The position numbers and the translations under genes were made by a program. This document shows, piece after piece, positions 27,459 through 36,873 of a stretch of 64,000 bases of DNA (positions are counted from its first letter, which is position 1; each line of letters opens with the position of its first letter). The notes under the pieces were generated by a model. That model ran no database searches. It was not told the DNA's origin and saw only the letters and a list, made by a program, of their open reading frames with translations. Source of the DNA: WHSW01 sp963828755 (GTDB taxonomy: Bacteria > Actinomycetota > Thermoleophilia > Solirubrobacterales > 70-9); the NCBI GenBank assembly GCA_963828755.1, contig CAWHFY010000010.1:124001-188000 (forward strand), in the 5' to 3' direction.

Positions 27459-29221
27459 ATGCCCACCCGATCCGCCCCAGCCACCCGGACGCGAGCCGCT
27501 CCCCGTAGATTGACGCCGGTGGCAGCCGGTGTCGCAGGCGGGGCAGCGGGCGAGCGCGAGCGCTCGGCGCCGCGGGCTGCCGTGTTGCAGAGCCCGGCGA
27601 CGCTGCTGCTGATCGCCGCCCTGCTCGCCTCGGCCGCGGTCCTGCTCTACGAGACCCGCAACATCACCTTCCTGCTCGACGACTGGGACTTCCTGCTGGG
27701 GCGCCCGGGGTTCACCGCCGACTCGCTGCTCACGCCGCACAACGAGCACCTCCATCTGATCCCGATCCTCGTCTACAAGGCGTTGCTCGAGGTCTTCGGC
27801 ATGGACTCGGCGCGCCCGTTCCAGGTCGCCGCCATCGCCACGTTTCTGACCAGCACCGCGTTGCTCTACGCCTGGCTTCGCGAGCGGATCGGAGAGGTGC
27901 TGGCGCTCGGGGGGGTCGCCCTGGTGCTGTTCCTGGGCGCTGCGTGGGAGGACCTCCTCTGGGCCTTTCAGATCGGTTACTTCGGCTCGATGGCTGCCGG
28001 GATCGGGATGCTGCTCTCGCTGCGGCGAGAGTCGCCGCGCGGCGACGTGGTCGCCTGCGTGCTGATCGTCACCGCGCTCGCGTTCTCGAGCCTCGGGATC
28101 CCGTTCGCGATCGGCGCCGCCGTCGCGATCGCCACCGGCCCGGACTGGCGGCGGCGCGCCTTCATCGTCGTCATTCCCGCGGTGCTCTACGGGCTCTGGT
28201 ACCTCGGGTGGGGGCACGAGGCCACGAACCACATCTCGCTGCGCAACGTCGCCAACTCGCCGCTCTACGTCTTCAACGGGATCGCCGCGGCGATCTCCTC
28301 GCTCTTCGGGATGGCGACCCCGCGCGACGAGTCGGGCGTCGGCGCCTACGACTGGGGCCGGACCCTGGCCGTGTTCGCGCTCGGGGTCGCCGCCTGGCGG
28401 ATCCACCGGCTCGGCTCGGTCCCACGGTGGCTCTGGGTACTCATGGCGATCGCGCTCTCGTTCTGGCTGCTCTCGGCGTTCAACCAGATTCCGGGCCGCG
28501 ACCCGAGCTCCAGCCGGTATCAGTACATCGGCGGGATCCTCGTCCTGATGATCGCGGCGGAGCTCTTGCGCGGCGTCCGCGTCGGACCGGCCGCGTTCGG
28601 CATCGGCGGCGCGGTGATCGCGTTCGCCGTGCTCAGCAACCTCTCGTTCCTCGACCAGGCGGCGAAGTCCTACGAGGCCACCAGCGACCTGATCGGCGCC
28701 AACCTCGGGGCGATCGAGATCGCCCGCGACACGGTCGACCCGGGGTTCGTGCTCACCGACGAGCTCGCGGGCACCGCCTACGTCCACGTCCCGGCGGGGT
28801 CGTTCTTCGCCGCCGCCGACCAGTTCGGCTCGCCGGCCGACACCCCCGCCGAGATCGCGACCGCGCCCGAGCCGGCGCGCGAGGCGGCGGACCGGGTGCT
28901 CGCCGGTGCGCTCGGGGTTGCCGTGGTCCCGGCGGAGAAGCAGGCCGGATCGCCGGTTGCCCGACGATCAAGGCCCGGCCCGACAAGCCGGCGGTCGTCA
29001 ACCTGCCGCCCGGGGGCGCCGTGATCTCGGGGGATGGCGCCGCGACCAACGTCGACCTGCGCATGCGGCGGTTCGCCGCGACGTTCCCGATCGGGGCCGG
29101 TTCGCTGGTCGGGGAGCAGGCCGTCTCGATCCCGATCATGCCCGACCGCTCCGATCGCGCCTGGCAGCTGCAAGCCTCCGGCCGGGGCGAGGTCGGCGTG
29201 TGCCCGCAGCCCGCCGCGTGA
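27459..29221 (+). CDS. Polytopic membrane protein, GT-C-like paralogue A (frameshift near 3' end)
   Basis: About 586 residues with roughly 10-11 transmembrane helices and a C-terminal extracellular domain. The first outer loop holds LLDDWDFLLGRPGFTADSL, where the paired acidic residues fit the catalytic loop of GT-C enzymes using polyprenyl-phosphate sugars. It is followed by HNEHLHLIPILVYKAL. Other family marks: WEDLLWAFQIGYFGSM, LYGLWYLGWGH, SSRYQYIGGILVLMIAAELLRG. The soluble tail has AGSFFAAADQFGSPADTP and a Cys pair. Two paralogues follow (31697-33355, 33352-35041). A one-base break near 28970 shifts the last 85 residues. ATG 27459 is used; GTG 27519 is possible. I know no name for this family. 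Confidence 0.7.
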
Positions 29222-29240
29222 TATCCACCGCGTCCCGACG

Positions 29241-30173
29241 ATGACAACCGCCGACCCCGAAGCCCCGTCCGTGTACGCCGCGACCGCCGCCGAGCCGCGC
29301 TGCGCGTGGTGTCACGCGACGCTCGACCCGGGCGCTCCGCACCCGCTGGGGCGCGTGCCCTGCGCCGCCTGTGGGTCCCAGACCACCTGGCCGGCGCCGA
29401 CCGAAGCCGAGCTCGAGGTCGCCTACGGCGAGTGGTACCGGCCCGAGGCCGGGCGCTTCTCCGGGCTCGGCGACCGCGTTCTGCGCCGGCTGCGCGGGCG
29501 GCTCGCCGGGCGCCTCGACACGATCGCCCCGCCGGGCCTCGTGCTCGACGTCGGCGCCGGCGATGGGGCTCTGCTCGAAGCGCTCGCCGAGCGGGGCCGG
29601 CCGGCCGTCGGGCTCGAGCGCCACTCGGACCGCCCCGACGTGCGGGCCGCCGAGCTCGACGAGATCTCCGAGCCATGCGCCGCGGTTGTCTTCTGGCACT
29701 CGCTCGAGCACCTGCGCGACGCCGGCGCCGCGCTCGAGCACGCCGCCGGGCTGCTCGAGCCGCGCGGGTCGCTGGTGGTCGCGATCCCGAACCCCGACAG
29801 CCTCCAGGCCCGGCTGTTCGGCGACCGTTGGCTCGCGCTTGATCTTCCGCGCCACCTCGTCCACGTGCCGGCCAGGGCCCTGCTGGCGAAGCTCCGGGCG
29901 CTCGGGCTGCGGGTCGAGCGCACCAGCTACCTGCGCGGCGGCCAGGTGATGTTCGGCTGGCTGCACGGGATCGTCGGGGCGCTGCCCGGCAACCCGGACC
30001 TCTACGACGCGATCCGCCGGCCGGAGGCCCGCCGCCGTGCGGTCTCGGGCGCCACCCGCCTGACGACGCTCGCCGCCGCGGCGCTGCTGCTGCCGGTCGC
30101 CGGCGCCTGCGCGCTGGCCGAGGCCGCCCTGAGGCGCGGCGGGACCGTCTACGTCGAGGCTCGCCGTGTCTGA
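29241..30173 (+). CDS. SAM-dependent methyltransferase with N-terminal zinc ribbon, paralogue of 8192-9156
   Basis: Intact, 310 residues. An N-terminal CAWCH...CAACG pair should bind zinc. Core motifs: LVLDVGAGDGALLEAL (motif I), AVVFWHSLEHLRDAG (post-I), SLVVAIPNPDSLQARLFGDRW and DLPRHLVHVPARAL, all shared with the gene at 8192. The C-terminus has a hydrophobic stretch (TLAAAALLLPVAGACALAEA) that could sit on the membrane, close to a lipid-linked substrate. ATG 29241 follows the GT-C-like gene by 19 bases and the end overlaps the next GTG by 8 bases. This pair of near-duplicates brackets the exporter genes. Confidence 0.8.
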   Translation: MTTADPEAPSVYAATAAEPRCAWCHATLDPGAPHPLGRVPCAACGSQTTWPAPTEAELEVAYGEWYRPEAGRFSGLGDRVLRRLRGRLAGRLDTIAPPGLVLDVGAGDGALLEALAERGRPAVGLERHSDRPDVRAAELDEISEPCAAVVFWHSLEHLRDAGAALEHAAGLLEPRGSLVVAIPNPDSLQARLFGDRWLALDLPRHLVHVPARALLAKLRALGLRVERTSYLRGGQVMFGWLHGIVGALPGNPDLYDAIRRPEARRRAVSGATRLTTLAAAALLLPVAGACALAEAALRRGGTVYVEARRV

Positions 30174-30916
30174 CCCGACGCGCCCGAAGACCGTCGTCGT
30201 GATGCCGGCCCTGAATGCGGCGAGGACGCTGGAGACCACGGTCGCGGCCATCCCGCGCGACTTCGTCGACGAGATCATCCTCGTCGACGATCGCTCCACC
30301 GACGAGACCCTGAAGATCGCCCGCGACACTCGGTGTCCACGTCGTCTGGCATCCACACAATGTCGGCTATGGAGGCAATCAGAAGACTTGCTACCTCGAG
30401 GCGCTGCAGCGCGGTGCCGAGATCGTGGTCATGTTGCACCCCGACGGCCAGTACGAGCCGAGCCTGATCCCGAAGCTGATCGCGCCGATCGCCGACGATC
30501 GCGCCGACCTCGTGCTCGGCACCCGGATGGCGGAGCGCGGTGCAGCGCGCGACGCGGGCATGCCGCTCTACAAACGGGTCGCGAATCGCGCCCTGACGAC
30601 GGTCGAGAACCGGGTCCTGCGCACCGATCTCACCGACCTGCACACCGGCTACCGCGCCTACGGACGCGAGCTGCTGCTGACCGTTCCGTTCCTGCGCAAC
30701 GCGATCGACTTCAGCTTCGACTCGGAGCTGCTGATGCAGGCGTCGCAGTTCGGGTTCCGGATCGCTGAAGTGCCCGCCAAGACCCGCTACTTCGAGGACG
30801 CGTCGTCGATCAAGCTCTGGCCGGCGACCGTCTACGGGGTGAAGACGCTCGGCGCCGCAATGCGTCTGCTGCTGCACCGCAAGAGGATCCTGCGGTCGAG
30901 GAAGTTTTCGCCTTGA
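30166..30916 (+). CDS. GT2 glycosyltransferase, polyprenyl-phosphate sugar transferase-like (frameshifted)
   Basis: About 249 residues. KTVVVMPALNAARTLE, EIILVDDRSTDET, HNVGYGGNQKTCYLEAL, VVMLHPDGQYEP with a DXD-like triad, and LGTRMAERGAA show the DPM1-like GT2 subgroup. Such enzymes often make polyprenyl-phosphate sugars that GT-C proteins use, which fits the three GT-C-like neighbours. A one-base break near 30332, between TLKIARD and HVVWHPHNVGYG, splits the frame. GTG 30166 overlaps the upstream gene; the stop overlaps the next start as TTGA. The C-terminal helix VYGVKTLGAAMRLLLHRKR is amphipathic and lacks the extra membrane helices of some relatives. Confidence 0.78.
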
Positions 30917-31696
30917 ACGCGGCCGAAGCGGGCTCGAGGATCACCGGCGAGCGCGTGATGACGCCCGAAGGGGGGTTCAACCCGACCTGGCAGCGCCACG
31001 TCGCCGCCTACGCCGCCTGCGCCTCGCTGCTGCCCCCCGGGCGGCTGCTCGACCTCGGCTGTGGAGTTGGCCACAGCTATCACCTGCTCGCCCCGCGCGA
31101 GACCGTCGGCGTCGACCTCGATGCCGAAGCGCTCGCCGGCCAGGATCGCGAAACCCGGGTCGCCGACATGCGCGAGCTCCCGTTCGCCGAGGGCGAGTTC
31201 GCTTCGGTGCTCTCGGTCCAGTCGATCGAGCACGTCCCGGATCCAGAGCGGGTGATGAGCGAGGTTCGGCGCGTGCTCGAGCCCGACGGCGTCGCGATTT
31301 TCGTCACTCCGAACCGGCTCACCTTCGCCCGAGCGGACGAGATCGTCGATCCCTATCACTACGTCGAGTACTCGTCCGGTGAGCTCGCCGCGCTCTGCGA
31401 GAGGCAGGTTCGACGAGGTCCAGCTTCGGGGGCTGTTCGGCTCACCTCGCTATCTGGAGCTGGTGGCGGCCGAGCACAGTCGACTGGACCGACTGCTTCG
31501 CAGGGACCCGTTGCGCCTGCGCAGGCTGGTCCCGCGCAAGGTCCGTCAGCGGCTTTACGACAGCATGCTTGCCCGCGCCCGCGAGCGCCCGGAGGCCGGC
31601 GCCGAGGCGATCGATGTCGACGATTTCCAGTTGCGCTACGAACCGCTCGACGAGGCACTGGACCTGATCGCGATCTGCAGGTCCGGCGCCGGCTAG
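30913..31696 (+). CDS. SAM-dependent methyltransferase (frameshifted)
   Basis: About 260 residues. A short N-terminal ITGERVMTPEGGFNPTWQRHV segment precedes motif I RLLDLGCGVGHSYHLL, VGVDLDAEAL, then VLSVQSIEHVPDPERVMSE and GVAIFVTPNRLTFARADE. The C-terminal half continues in a second frame after a break near 31400 (RFDEVQLRGLFGS, then a basic helix). TTG 30913 overlaps the GT2 stop (TTGA) and no better start exists before the first motif. The stop at 31694-31696 is directly followed by the ATG of the next gene, so both should be co-translated. Typical of small sugar or lipid-carrier methylases. Confidence 0.76.
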
Positions 31697-33355
31697 ATGG
31701 CCGCGCGGCGGCTACGGGCCGCGGAGCCCGCGACGCTCGTCTTCGCCGGCGCAGCGCTCTTCGCCGGTGTGGCGTTGCTCGTTTGGCTCTCCGACCTGAC
31801 TTTCTGGCGGGACGAGTGGGACTTTCTCCTGCACAGGCGGGGGTTCAACGCCGAGGTCTATTTCGACCCCTTCGTCGAGCACCTGCTGGCACTCTCGATC
31901 GGCATCTACCAGCTCACCGTGGCGATCTTCGGGATGGAGTCCGCGGCGCCGACCCAGGTGGTCGCGGTGGGCCTGTTCATCACGGCCGCGGCGCTGCTGT
32001 TCGTCTACGTGCGCCGGCGCGTAGACGCCTGGCTGGCGCTGGCCGGCGTGCTCCCGGTCCTCTTCTTCGGCCCCTCGTGGGACGACCTGCTGTTCCCGTT
32101 CCAGATGGCCTTCTTCGGCTCGATGGCGTGCGGGATCGGGGCGCTCCTGGCGCTCGACGGCGAGTCTCGGCGCGGGGACGTGATCGCGACGGCGTTGCTC
32201 ACCGTGGGTCTCCTGTTCTCCGGCCTCGGAGTCCCGTTCGTGGTCATGGCCGTAGTTGACATCGCCCTCACCCGCGAGCGCTTCCGGCGTGCCTTCGTGG
32301 TCATTGTTCCCACCGCGCTCTACGCGCTTTGGTATCTGCGCTGGGGCCGCGACGCGGAGACCTTCATCTCCTTTCACAACTTCCAGACCTTGCTCGGATA
32401 CGTGAGCGACGGTCTCGCGTCGAGTCTCTCGAGCCTGCTGGGCCTCGCGGTCTCACGCGACGAGATGTCGGTGAGCGCGCTCGACTGGGGCCGGCCCCTG
32501 CTGGTGATCGCGATCGGCTTCGCGGTCTGGCGGGTCGCCCGGGCGGGGCTCGCGGCAATGCCGGGCGTCTGTGGGCCTGTGGTTGCCGGACAGCTCGTGT
32601 TCTGGTCCCTGACCGGCCTCAACGCGTCGTTCTTCGGCCAAGCGACCTCGGGTCGCTACCAGCTCCTCGGTGCGGTGTTCTGGGTGATGATCGCCGCCGA
32701 ACTGCTGCGCGGGGTGGCGATCCGCCGGTGGATCCTCGCCGTGGTCCTCTCCGTCTCGGTGTTGGCGGCGCTCGCCAACTTCTCGCTGCTCAACCAGACC
32801 GCGGGCGGGCTCGCCGGGATCGCCGAGAAGCAGCGCGGCGGGCTCGCTGCGCTCGAGCTGGCGAGGGCGAAGGTCGACCCGGCGTTCCTGCTCACCGAGA
32901 AGAACTCAGGGGTCGACTACCTCGGCTTTCTGGACGCGCGTTCGTACTTCTCGGCGGTCGACGCTCACGGTTCGCCCGCCTACACCGCCGACGAGCTCGC
33001 CGGCGCCTCTGATCGCGCCCGCATGTCCGCCGACAAGGTCTCCGCCGCGGCGCTGGGAATCGGGCTCGAGCCGGTACCCGCCTCCACGACTCGCGCGTGC
33101 GCACCGGCCCCGTCGCCTGGCTCCGAGCCGATCCCGGTCCCGCCGGGCGGCACCGTGATCCGCGCCAGGAGCGAGCCGGTGCGGGTCAGCCTGCGCCGTT
33201 ACGCCGATCACGAGTTCCCGGTCCGCCTGGGCACGGTCGCCGCCGGCGCGGCGGCGGCGCTGGCGATCCCCGAGGACGCCTCCTCGCAACCCTGGCGGGT
33301 CAAGCTCGACGGCGCCGGGTCGACCGTGGTCTGCCCGCTGGGGGCGGGAGCGTGA
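31697..33355 (+). CDS. Polytopic membrane protein, GT-C-like paralogue B
   Basis: Intact, 552 residues. It repeats the family layout of the proteins at 27459 and 33352: first outer loop FWRDEWDFLLHRRGFNAEV with an Asp-Glu pair, VEHLLALSIGIYQL, WDDLLFPFQMAFFGSM, LYALWYLRWGRD, SSLLGLAVSRDEMSV, SGRYQLLGAVFWVMIAAELLRG, and a C-terminal soluble domain with SYFSAVDAHGSPAYTADEL and a Cys pair (RACAPAP, VVCPLG). About ten hydrophobic helices. The ATG abuts the upstream stop; its own stop overlaps paralogue C's GTG (GTGA). As no frame correction is needed, it is the best reference copy of this family in the window. Confidence 0.75.
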   Translation: MAARRLRAAEPATLVFAGAALFAGVALLVWLSDLTFWRDEWDFLLHRRGFNAEVYFDPFVEHLLALSIGIYQLTVAIFGMESAAPTQVVAVGLFITAAALLFVYVRRRVDAWLALAGVLPVLFFGPSWDDLLFPFQMAFFGSMACGIGALLALDGESRRGDVIATALLTVGLLFSGLGVPFVVMAVVDIALTRERFRRAFVVIVPTALYALWYLRWGRDAETFISFHNFQTLLGYVSDGLASSLSSLLGLAVSRDEMSVSALDWGRPLLVIAIGFAVWRVARAGLAAMPGVCGPVVAGQLVFWSLTGLNASFFGQATSGRYQLLGAVFWVMIAAELLRGVAIRRWILAVVLSVSVLAALANFSLLNQTAGGLAGIAEKQRGGLAALELARAKVDPAFLLTEKNSGVDYLGFLDARSYFSAVDAHGSPAYTADELAGASDRARMSADKVSAAALGIGLEPVPASTTRACAPAPSPGSEPIPVPPGGTVIRARSEPVRVSLRRYADHEFPVRLGTVAAGAAAALAIPEDASSQPWRVKLDGAGSTVVCPLGAGA

Positions 33356-35041
33356 GCGCCGCCGCCGAGGCGACATCGGTGCGCGACGCCCGCGGGCTGC
33401 TCGGCGACCCGCGACTCCCGGTCGCCCTGTTCGCGTTCGCGGCCGTCGTCTCGGGCGGGCTGCTGATCGCGCTCAATGCGCAGCTGACCTTCTTCATCGA
33501 CGACTGGGAGGTGCTGCTGCATCGCCGCGGCTTCAGCGTGGACGCCTTCTTCAGCGACCACGCCGGGCACCCGTCGATGAGCCTCGTCGCGGTCTACAAG
33601 GCGCTCCAGGCGACATTCGGGATGGGCTCGCTGACCCCGTACGCGGTCGTCTCGACCCTCGTCTTCATCGCCAGCGTGGTCCTCCTGTTCATCTGGATGC
33701 GCCGCCGGGTCGGCGATTGGCTGGCGCTCGCGGGCGCGTTGCCGCTGCTCTTCTTGGGTGCCGCCTACGAGGACCTCATGAGCCCGTTTCAGCTCGGCTA
33801 CTTCGCACCGATCGCGTGCGGGATCGGGGCGCTGCTGGCGCTCGAGGGCGGCAACCGCCGAGGTGATGTCATCTGCTGTGCGCTGCTCGTGTTCGCGATC
33901 AGCTTCCAGACCGTCGGTCTGGTCTTCGTCGCCGCGGCCGCGGTCGCGATCGCCTGGGATCGCGAGCTGCGCGCCCGCGCCTGGGTCGTCGTGCTCCCGG
34001 CTGCCCTCTACGCGCTCTGGTATCTCGGCTGGGGCAGGAGCTCGGATGCCAGCCAGCTCTCGTTCGAGAACATCGCCACCGCGCCGGGCTTCATTCTCGA
34101 CGGTTACGCGGCGGCGGTCTCGTCGCTGTTCGGGCTCACCTCCTCGAGCGCCGACGCCCCGGTGAGCTCGCTCGACTGGGGCCGGCCGCTCCTGGCGCTC
34201 GCGATCGTCGTCGGGGCAGCCGTCCTGATTGCCCGCGGCCGGATCCCGAAGTGGCTCGTCGTCGTCGTGATCGCCGGGCTCGCCTTCTGGTTCTTGACCG
34301 CGATCAACGCCAGCACCGGCCGCCTGGCGACCACGTCGCGCTACCAGTACATCGGCGTCGTCCTCGTGCTGATGACGGCCGCGGAGCTCGCCCGCGGCAT
34401 CCGGCCCAGCTGGCGGGTGATCGCGATCGCTGTCGTCGTCTCGCTCGCGGCGACAGCCGCGAACCTGTCGGCGATGCGCGACGCCTACCACGGCCTGAAG
34501 GGTGTCGTGCCGACCGTGCGCGGCGACCTCGCGGCGCTCGAGATCGCCGCCGACAACGTCGATCCGGCGCTCGTCCTCACCCCGAACGAACTCGAACTTC
34601 AACTACTTCACGTTGGTCGACGCGGGCTCCTATCTGTCCGCCGCCGACAAATTCGGCTCGCCGGCGTACACGCAGGAGGAGCTCGCGAGCGCGCCCGAAG
34701 CGGGCCGCGCCGCCGCCGACAAGGTGCTCGCGGCCGCCGACGGCGTCGCGCTGCGCCCGGTCGACGAGGCGGCCGGTTGCCAGCCGGCCGCAGCGGGCGC
34801 GCCGGCGCTCACTCAGCTCGAGCCCGGCTCGACGACGGTCGTGCGCGCGAGCGGGGCGACCGCCGAGCTCGCGCTGCGCCGCTACGCGACCGAGTCGTTT
34901 CCGGTCGAGCTCGGCTCGCTCGCAGCCGGCGAGGCGGCGGCGCTCGAGCTGCCGGCCGACGCGTCCGCCGAGCGCTGGGAGCTCGCCGCGACGGGCGGCG
35001 CGCTCGAGCTCTGCGAGCCCTCGAAGTCCGACCTGCGGTAG
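33352..35041 (+). CDS. Polytopic membrane protein, GT-C-like paralogue C (frameshifted)
   Basis: About 562 residues, third paralogue. The first outer loop reads FFIDDWEVLLHRRGFSVDA, the next has HPSMSLVAVYKAL; YEDLMSPFQLGYF, LYALWYLGWGRSS, TSRYQYIGVVLVLMTAAELARG follow. The C-terminal soluble domain GSYLSAADKFGSPAYTQEEL and a final Cys in LELCEPS match the other two. A one-base break near 34590 passes into the frame of that domain, which ends at TAG 35039-35041. The GTG at 33352 overlaps the previous stop. The 3' end overlaps the long convergent reading of the GT2 gene below by 160 bases. Confidence 0.72.
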
Positions 35042-35757
35042 TCGCCTCGGCTCAGGTGGTGCTCGAGGAAGACGTACAGGACGATGAACAGGTAGCGGCT
35101 GCCCATCTCCTGGATCGCGAGCTTGCTCTCCCCGGAGGTCCGGTTTCGCCATGAGATCGGGATCACCGCGAAGCTGTGCCCGCGGACGGCGGCCTTCAGG
35201 GGAAGCTCGACCGTGAGGTTGAAGTGGTTGGAGAGCAGCGGCTGGATCGTCTCGATCACCTCGCGCCGGTAGGCCTTGAACGCATTCGTCGTGTCGTTGA
35301 ACCCATGCCGGAAGAGGATCCGGATGAACCAGTTCGCGAGCCGGTTGAGGACCAGCTTCAGCCGCGGGTAGTCGTAGACACGGGACTCGGGCAGGAAGCG
35401 CGAGCCAAAGACGCAGTCGTAGCCGCTCTCGAGCAGCCGGTGATAGCGGACCAGGTCCGCGGGGTCATCGGAGCCGTCGGCCATCATCACGACGACCGCG
35501 TCGCCGCTGAACCGCTCGAGCCCCGAGCGAACCGTGAACCCGAAGCCGCGGGGATGGTGCGAGCGCAGGCAGCGAACCTGCGGATGGTCGGCGGCAATCG
35601 CCTCGACGACCGCCGGGGTGTCGTCGACGCTGGCGTCGTCGATGACGAGGATCTCATGCTCGATCCCAGCCGCTTCGAGCGCGTCGATGGTCGCGGTCAG
35701 GGTCTCGGCGATCGAGCCCGCCTCGTTGTGCGCCGGGACTACGACCGAGAGCTTCAT
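34882..35757 (-). CDS. GT2 glycosyltransferase, dolichol-phosphate mannosyltransferase-like
   Basis: KLSVVVPAHNEAGSIAET, ILVIDDASVDDTPAV, RGFGFTVRSGL, VVMMADGSDDP (DXD-like) and FGSRFLPESRVY define a DPM1-type GT2 of about 240 conserved residues. The C-terminal segment WRNRTSGESKLAIQEMGSRY is the usual amphipathic end, so the conserved enzyme stops near 35040. The open frame continues 50 Ser/Ala-rich codons into the convergent gene and ends at 34882; this tail looks like a shadow and a missed stop is likely. ATG 35757 gives the canonical start and overlaps the epimerase stop (ATGA). Probably charges a polyprenyl phosphate with sugar for the membrane transferases. Confidence 0.8.
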   Translation of the reverse strand: MKLSVVVPAHNEAGSIAETLTATIDALEAAGIEHEILVIDDASVDDTPAVVEAIAADHPQVRCLRSHHPRGFGFTVRSGLERFSGDAVVVMMADGSDDPADLVRYHRLLESGYDCVFGSRFLPESRVYDYPRLKLVLNRLANWFIRILFRHGFNDTTNAFKAYRREVIETIQPLLSNHFNLTVELPLKAAVRGHSFAVIPISWRNRTSGESKLAIQEMGSRYLFIVLYVFLEHHLSRGDYRRSDFEGSQSSSAPPVAASSQRSADASAGSSSAAASPAASEPSSTGNDSVA

Positions 35758-36827
35758 CCGCGCAGCCCCAGGGATCTGGCAACGTCGTCGGTGTTCTGTT
35801 CGACCCAAGCCAAGATGTCGGCGAGTACCTCTCTGGCCGCCCTGGCCGGGCGCCAATCGGTGCGACCGAACAGGCGCGAGCAGTCGGAGATGTATAGCGG
35901 AACGTCGCCTGGCCGACCCTCGCTGGCTGGCTCGATCGCGACCTCGTGGCCGGTCAGCTCGCGGCAGATCTCGGTCGTCTCCGCGAGCGAGAGGCTGACC
36001 TCACGCCCGCCGCCGACGTTCCCGACGAAGCCGGCCCAGCGCCCGGGGTCGGCGAGCTGCTCGTCGACCAGCTCGACCAGGTCCGCGACGTGGAGCAGGT
36101 CGCGCACCTGGTGGCCCTCGCCCCCGTAGCCGATATAGCTGAGCGGCTTGCCGAAGTAGTGGTGCAGGAGCCAGAACGTGAACACGCCCTGGTCGACCTT
36201 CCCCATCTGCCAGGGCCCGGCGATTACGCCGCAGCGGTCGACGACGGCCCGCACGCCGAAGTTGGCCGCGTACTCGGTGACCAGCAGCTCGGCGGCGAGC
36301 TTGGTCGCGCCGTAGAGCGTCCGCGGCCCGTCGAGCGGGAAGTTCTCTGCGATGCCGGCGGGGCCGGCGCCCGGGACCACCTGCGCGGGCTCGAGCTCGA
36401 GCCGGGTCGCGGTGTCGCGCAGCGCCAGGTCGCCGAGCGCCGGGTAGGGGTAGACGCGACTGGTCGAGAGGAAGACGAACTGGGCGTCATCGCGCCGCAC
36501 CAGCTCGAGGCAGTTGTAGGCGCCGACCAGGTTGGTCTCAAACGGGTAGGAGGTGTCGCCGCTCATCCCGACCAGCGCCGAGGGCTCGGCCGAGCACTCG
36601 ATCAGGGCGTCGATCGGGTCGATCCGCCCGAGCGCGTCGCGATCGCGGACGTCGGCCTCGACGAACTCGACCCCGGCCGAGTCGAGCCGCGGCAGGTTCA
36701 GCCTCGACCCCGGCCGGTAGAGGTTGTCGAGCGCAACGAGCTCCCAATCGGAATGGCGCTCGGCCAGGGCCGTGGCCAGGTTGGCGCCGACGAAGCCGGC
36801 GCCGCCGGTGATCAGGATCCGGGTCAA
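35754..36827 (-). CDS. NAD-dependent epimerase/dehydratase (extended SDR)
   Basis: Intact, 357 residues. N-terminal RILITGGAGFVGANLA nucleotide-binding loop, VALDNLYRPGSR, ALIECSAEPSALVG, FLSTSRVYPY and an intact catalytic LYGATKLAAE (YxxxK), unlike its neighbour at 26305. It also carries DRCGVIAGPWQMGKVDQGVF and GYGGEGHQVRDLLHVADLVEL, a pattern close to CDP-paratose 2-epimerase and related sugar nucleotide enzymes. The TTG at 36827 is the only start that keeps the first strand, since no ATG or GTG lies nearby. The stop overlaps the DPM1-like GT2 start. With the earlier epimerase it suggests that two different deoxy or epimerised sugars enter the glycan. Confidence 0.82.
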   Translation of the reverse strand: MTRILITGGAGFVGANLATALAERHSDWELVALDNLYRPGSRLNLPRLDSAGVEFVEADVRDRDALGRIDPIDALIECSAEPSALVGMSGDTSYPFETNLVGAYNCLELVRRDDAQFVFLSTSRVYPYPALGDLALRDTATRLELEPAQVVPGAGPAGIAENFPLDGPRTLYGATKLAAELLVTEYAANFGVRAVVDRCGVIAGPWQMGKVDQGVFTFWLLHHYFGKPLSYIGYGGEGHQVRDLLHVADLVELVDEQLADPGRWAGFVGNVGGGREVSLSLAETTEICRELTGHEVAIEPASEGRPGDVPLYISDCSRLFGRTDWRPARAAREVLADILAWVEQNTDDVARSLGLRG

Positions 36828-36873
36828 GGCTGCCGCAGGCTAGCGGGCGCTGCCTCTACCCTCCGGCGCCGGG

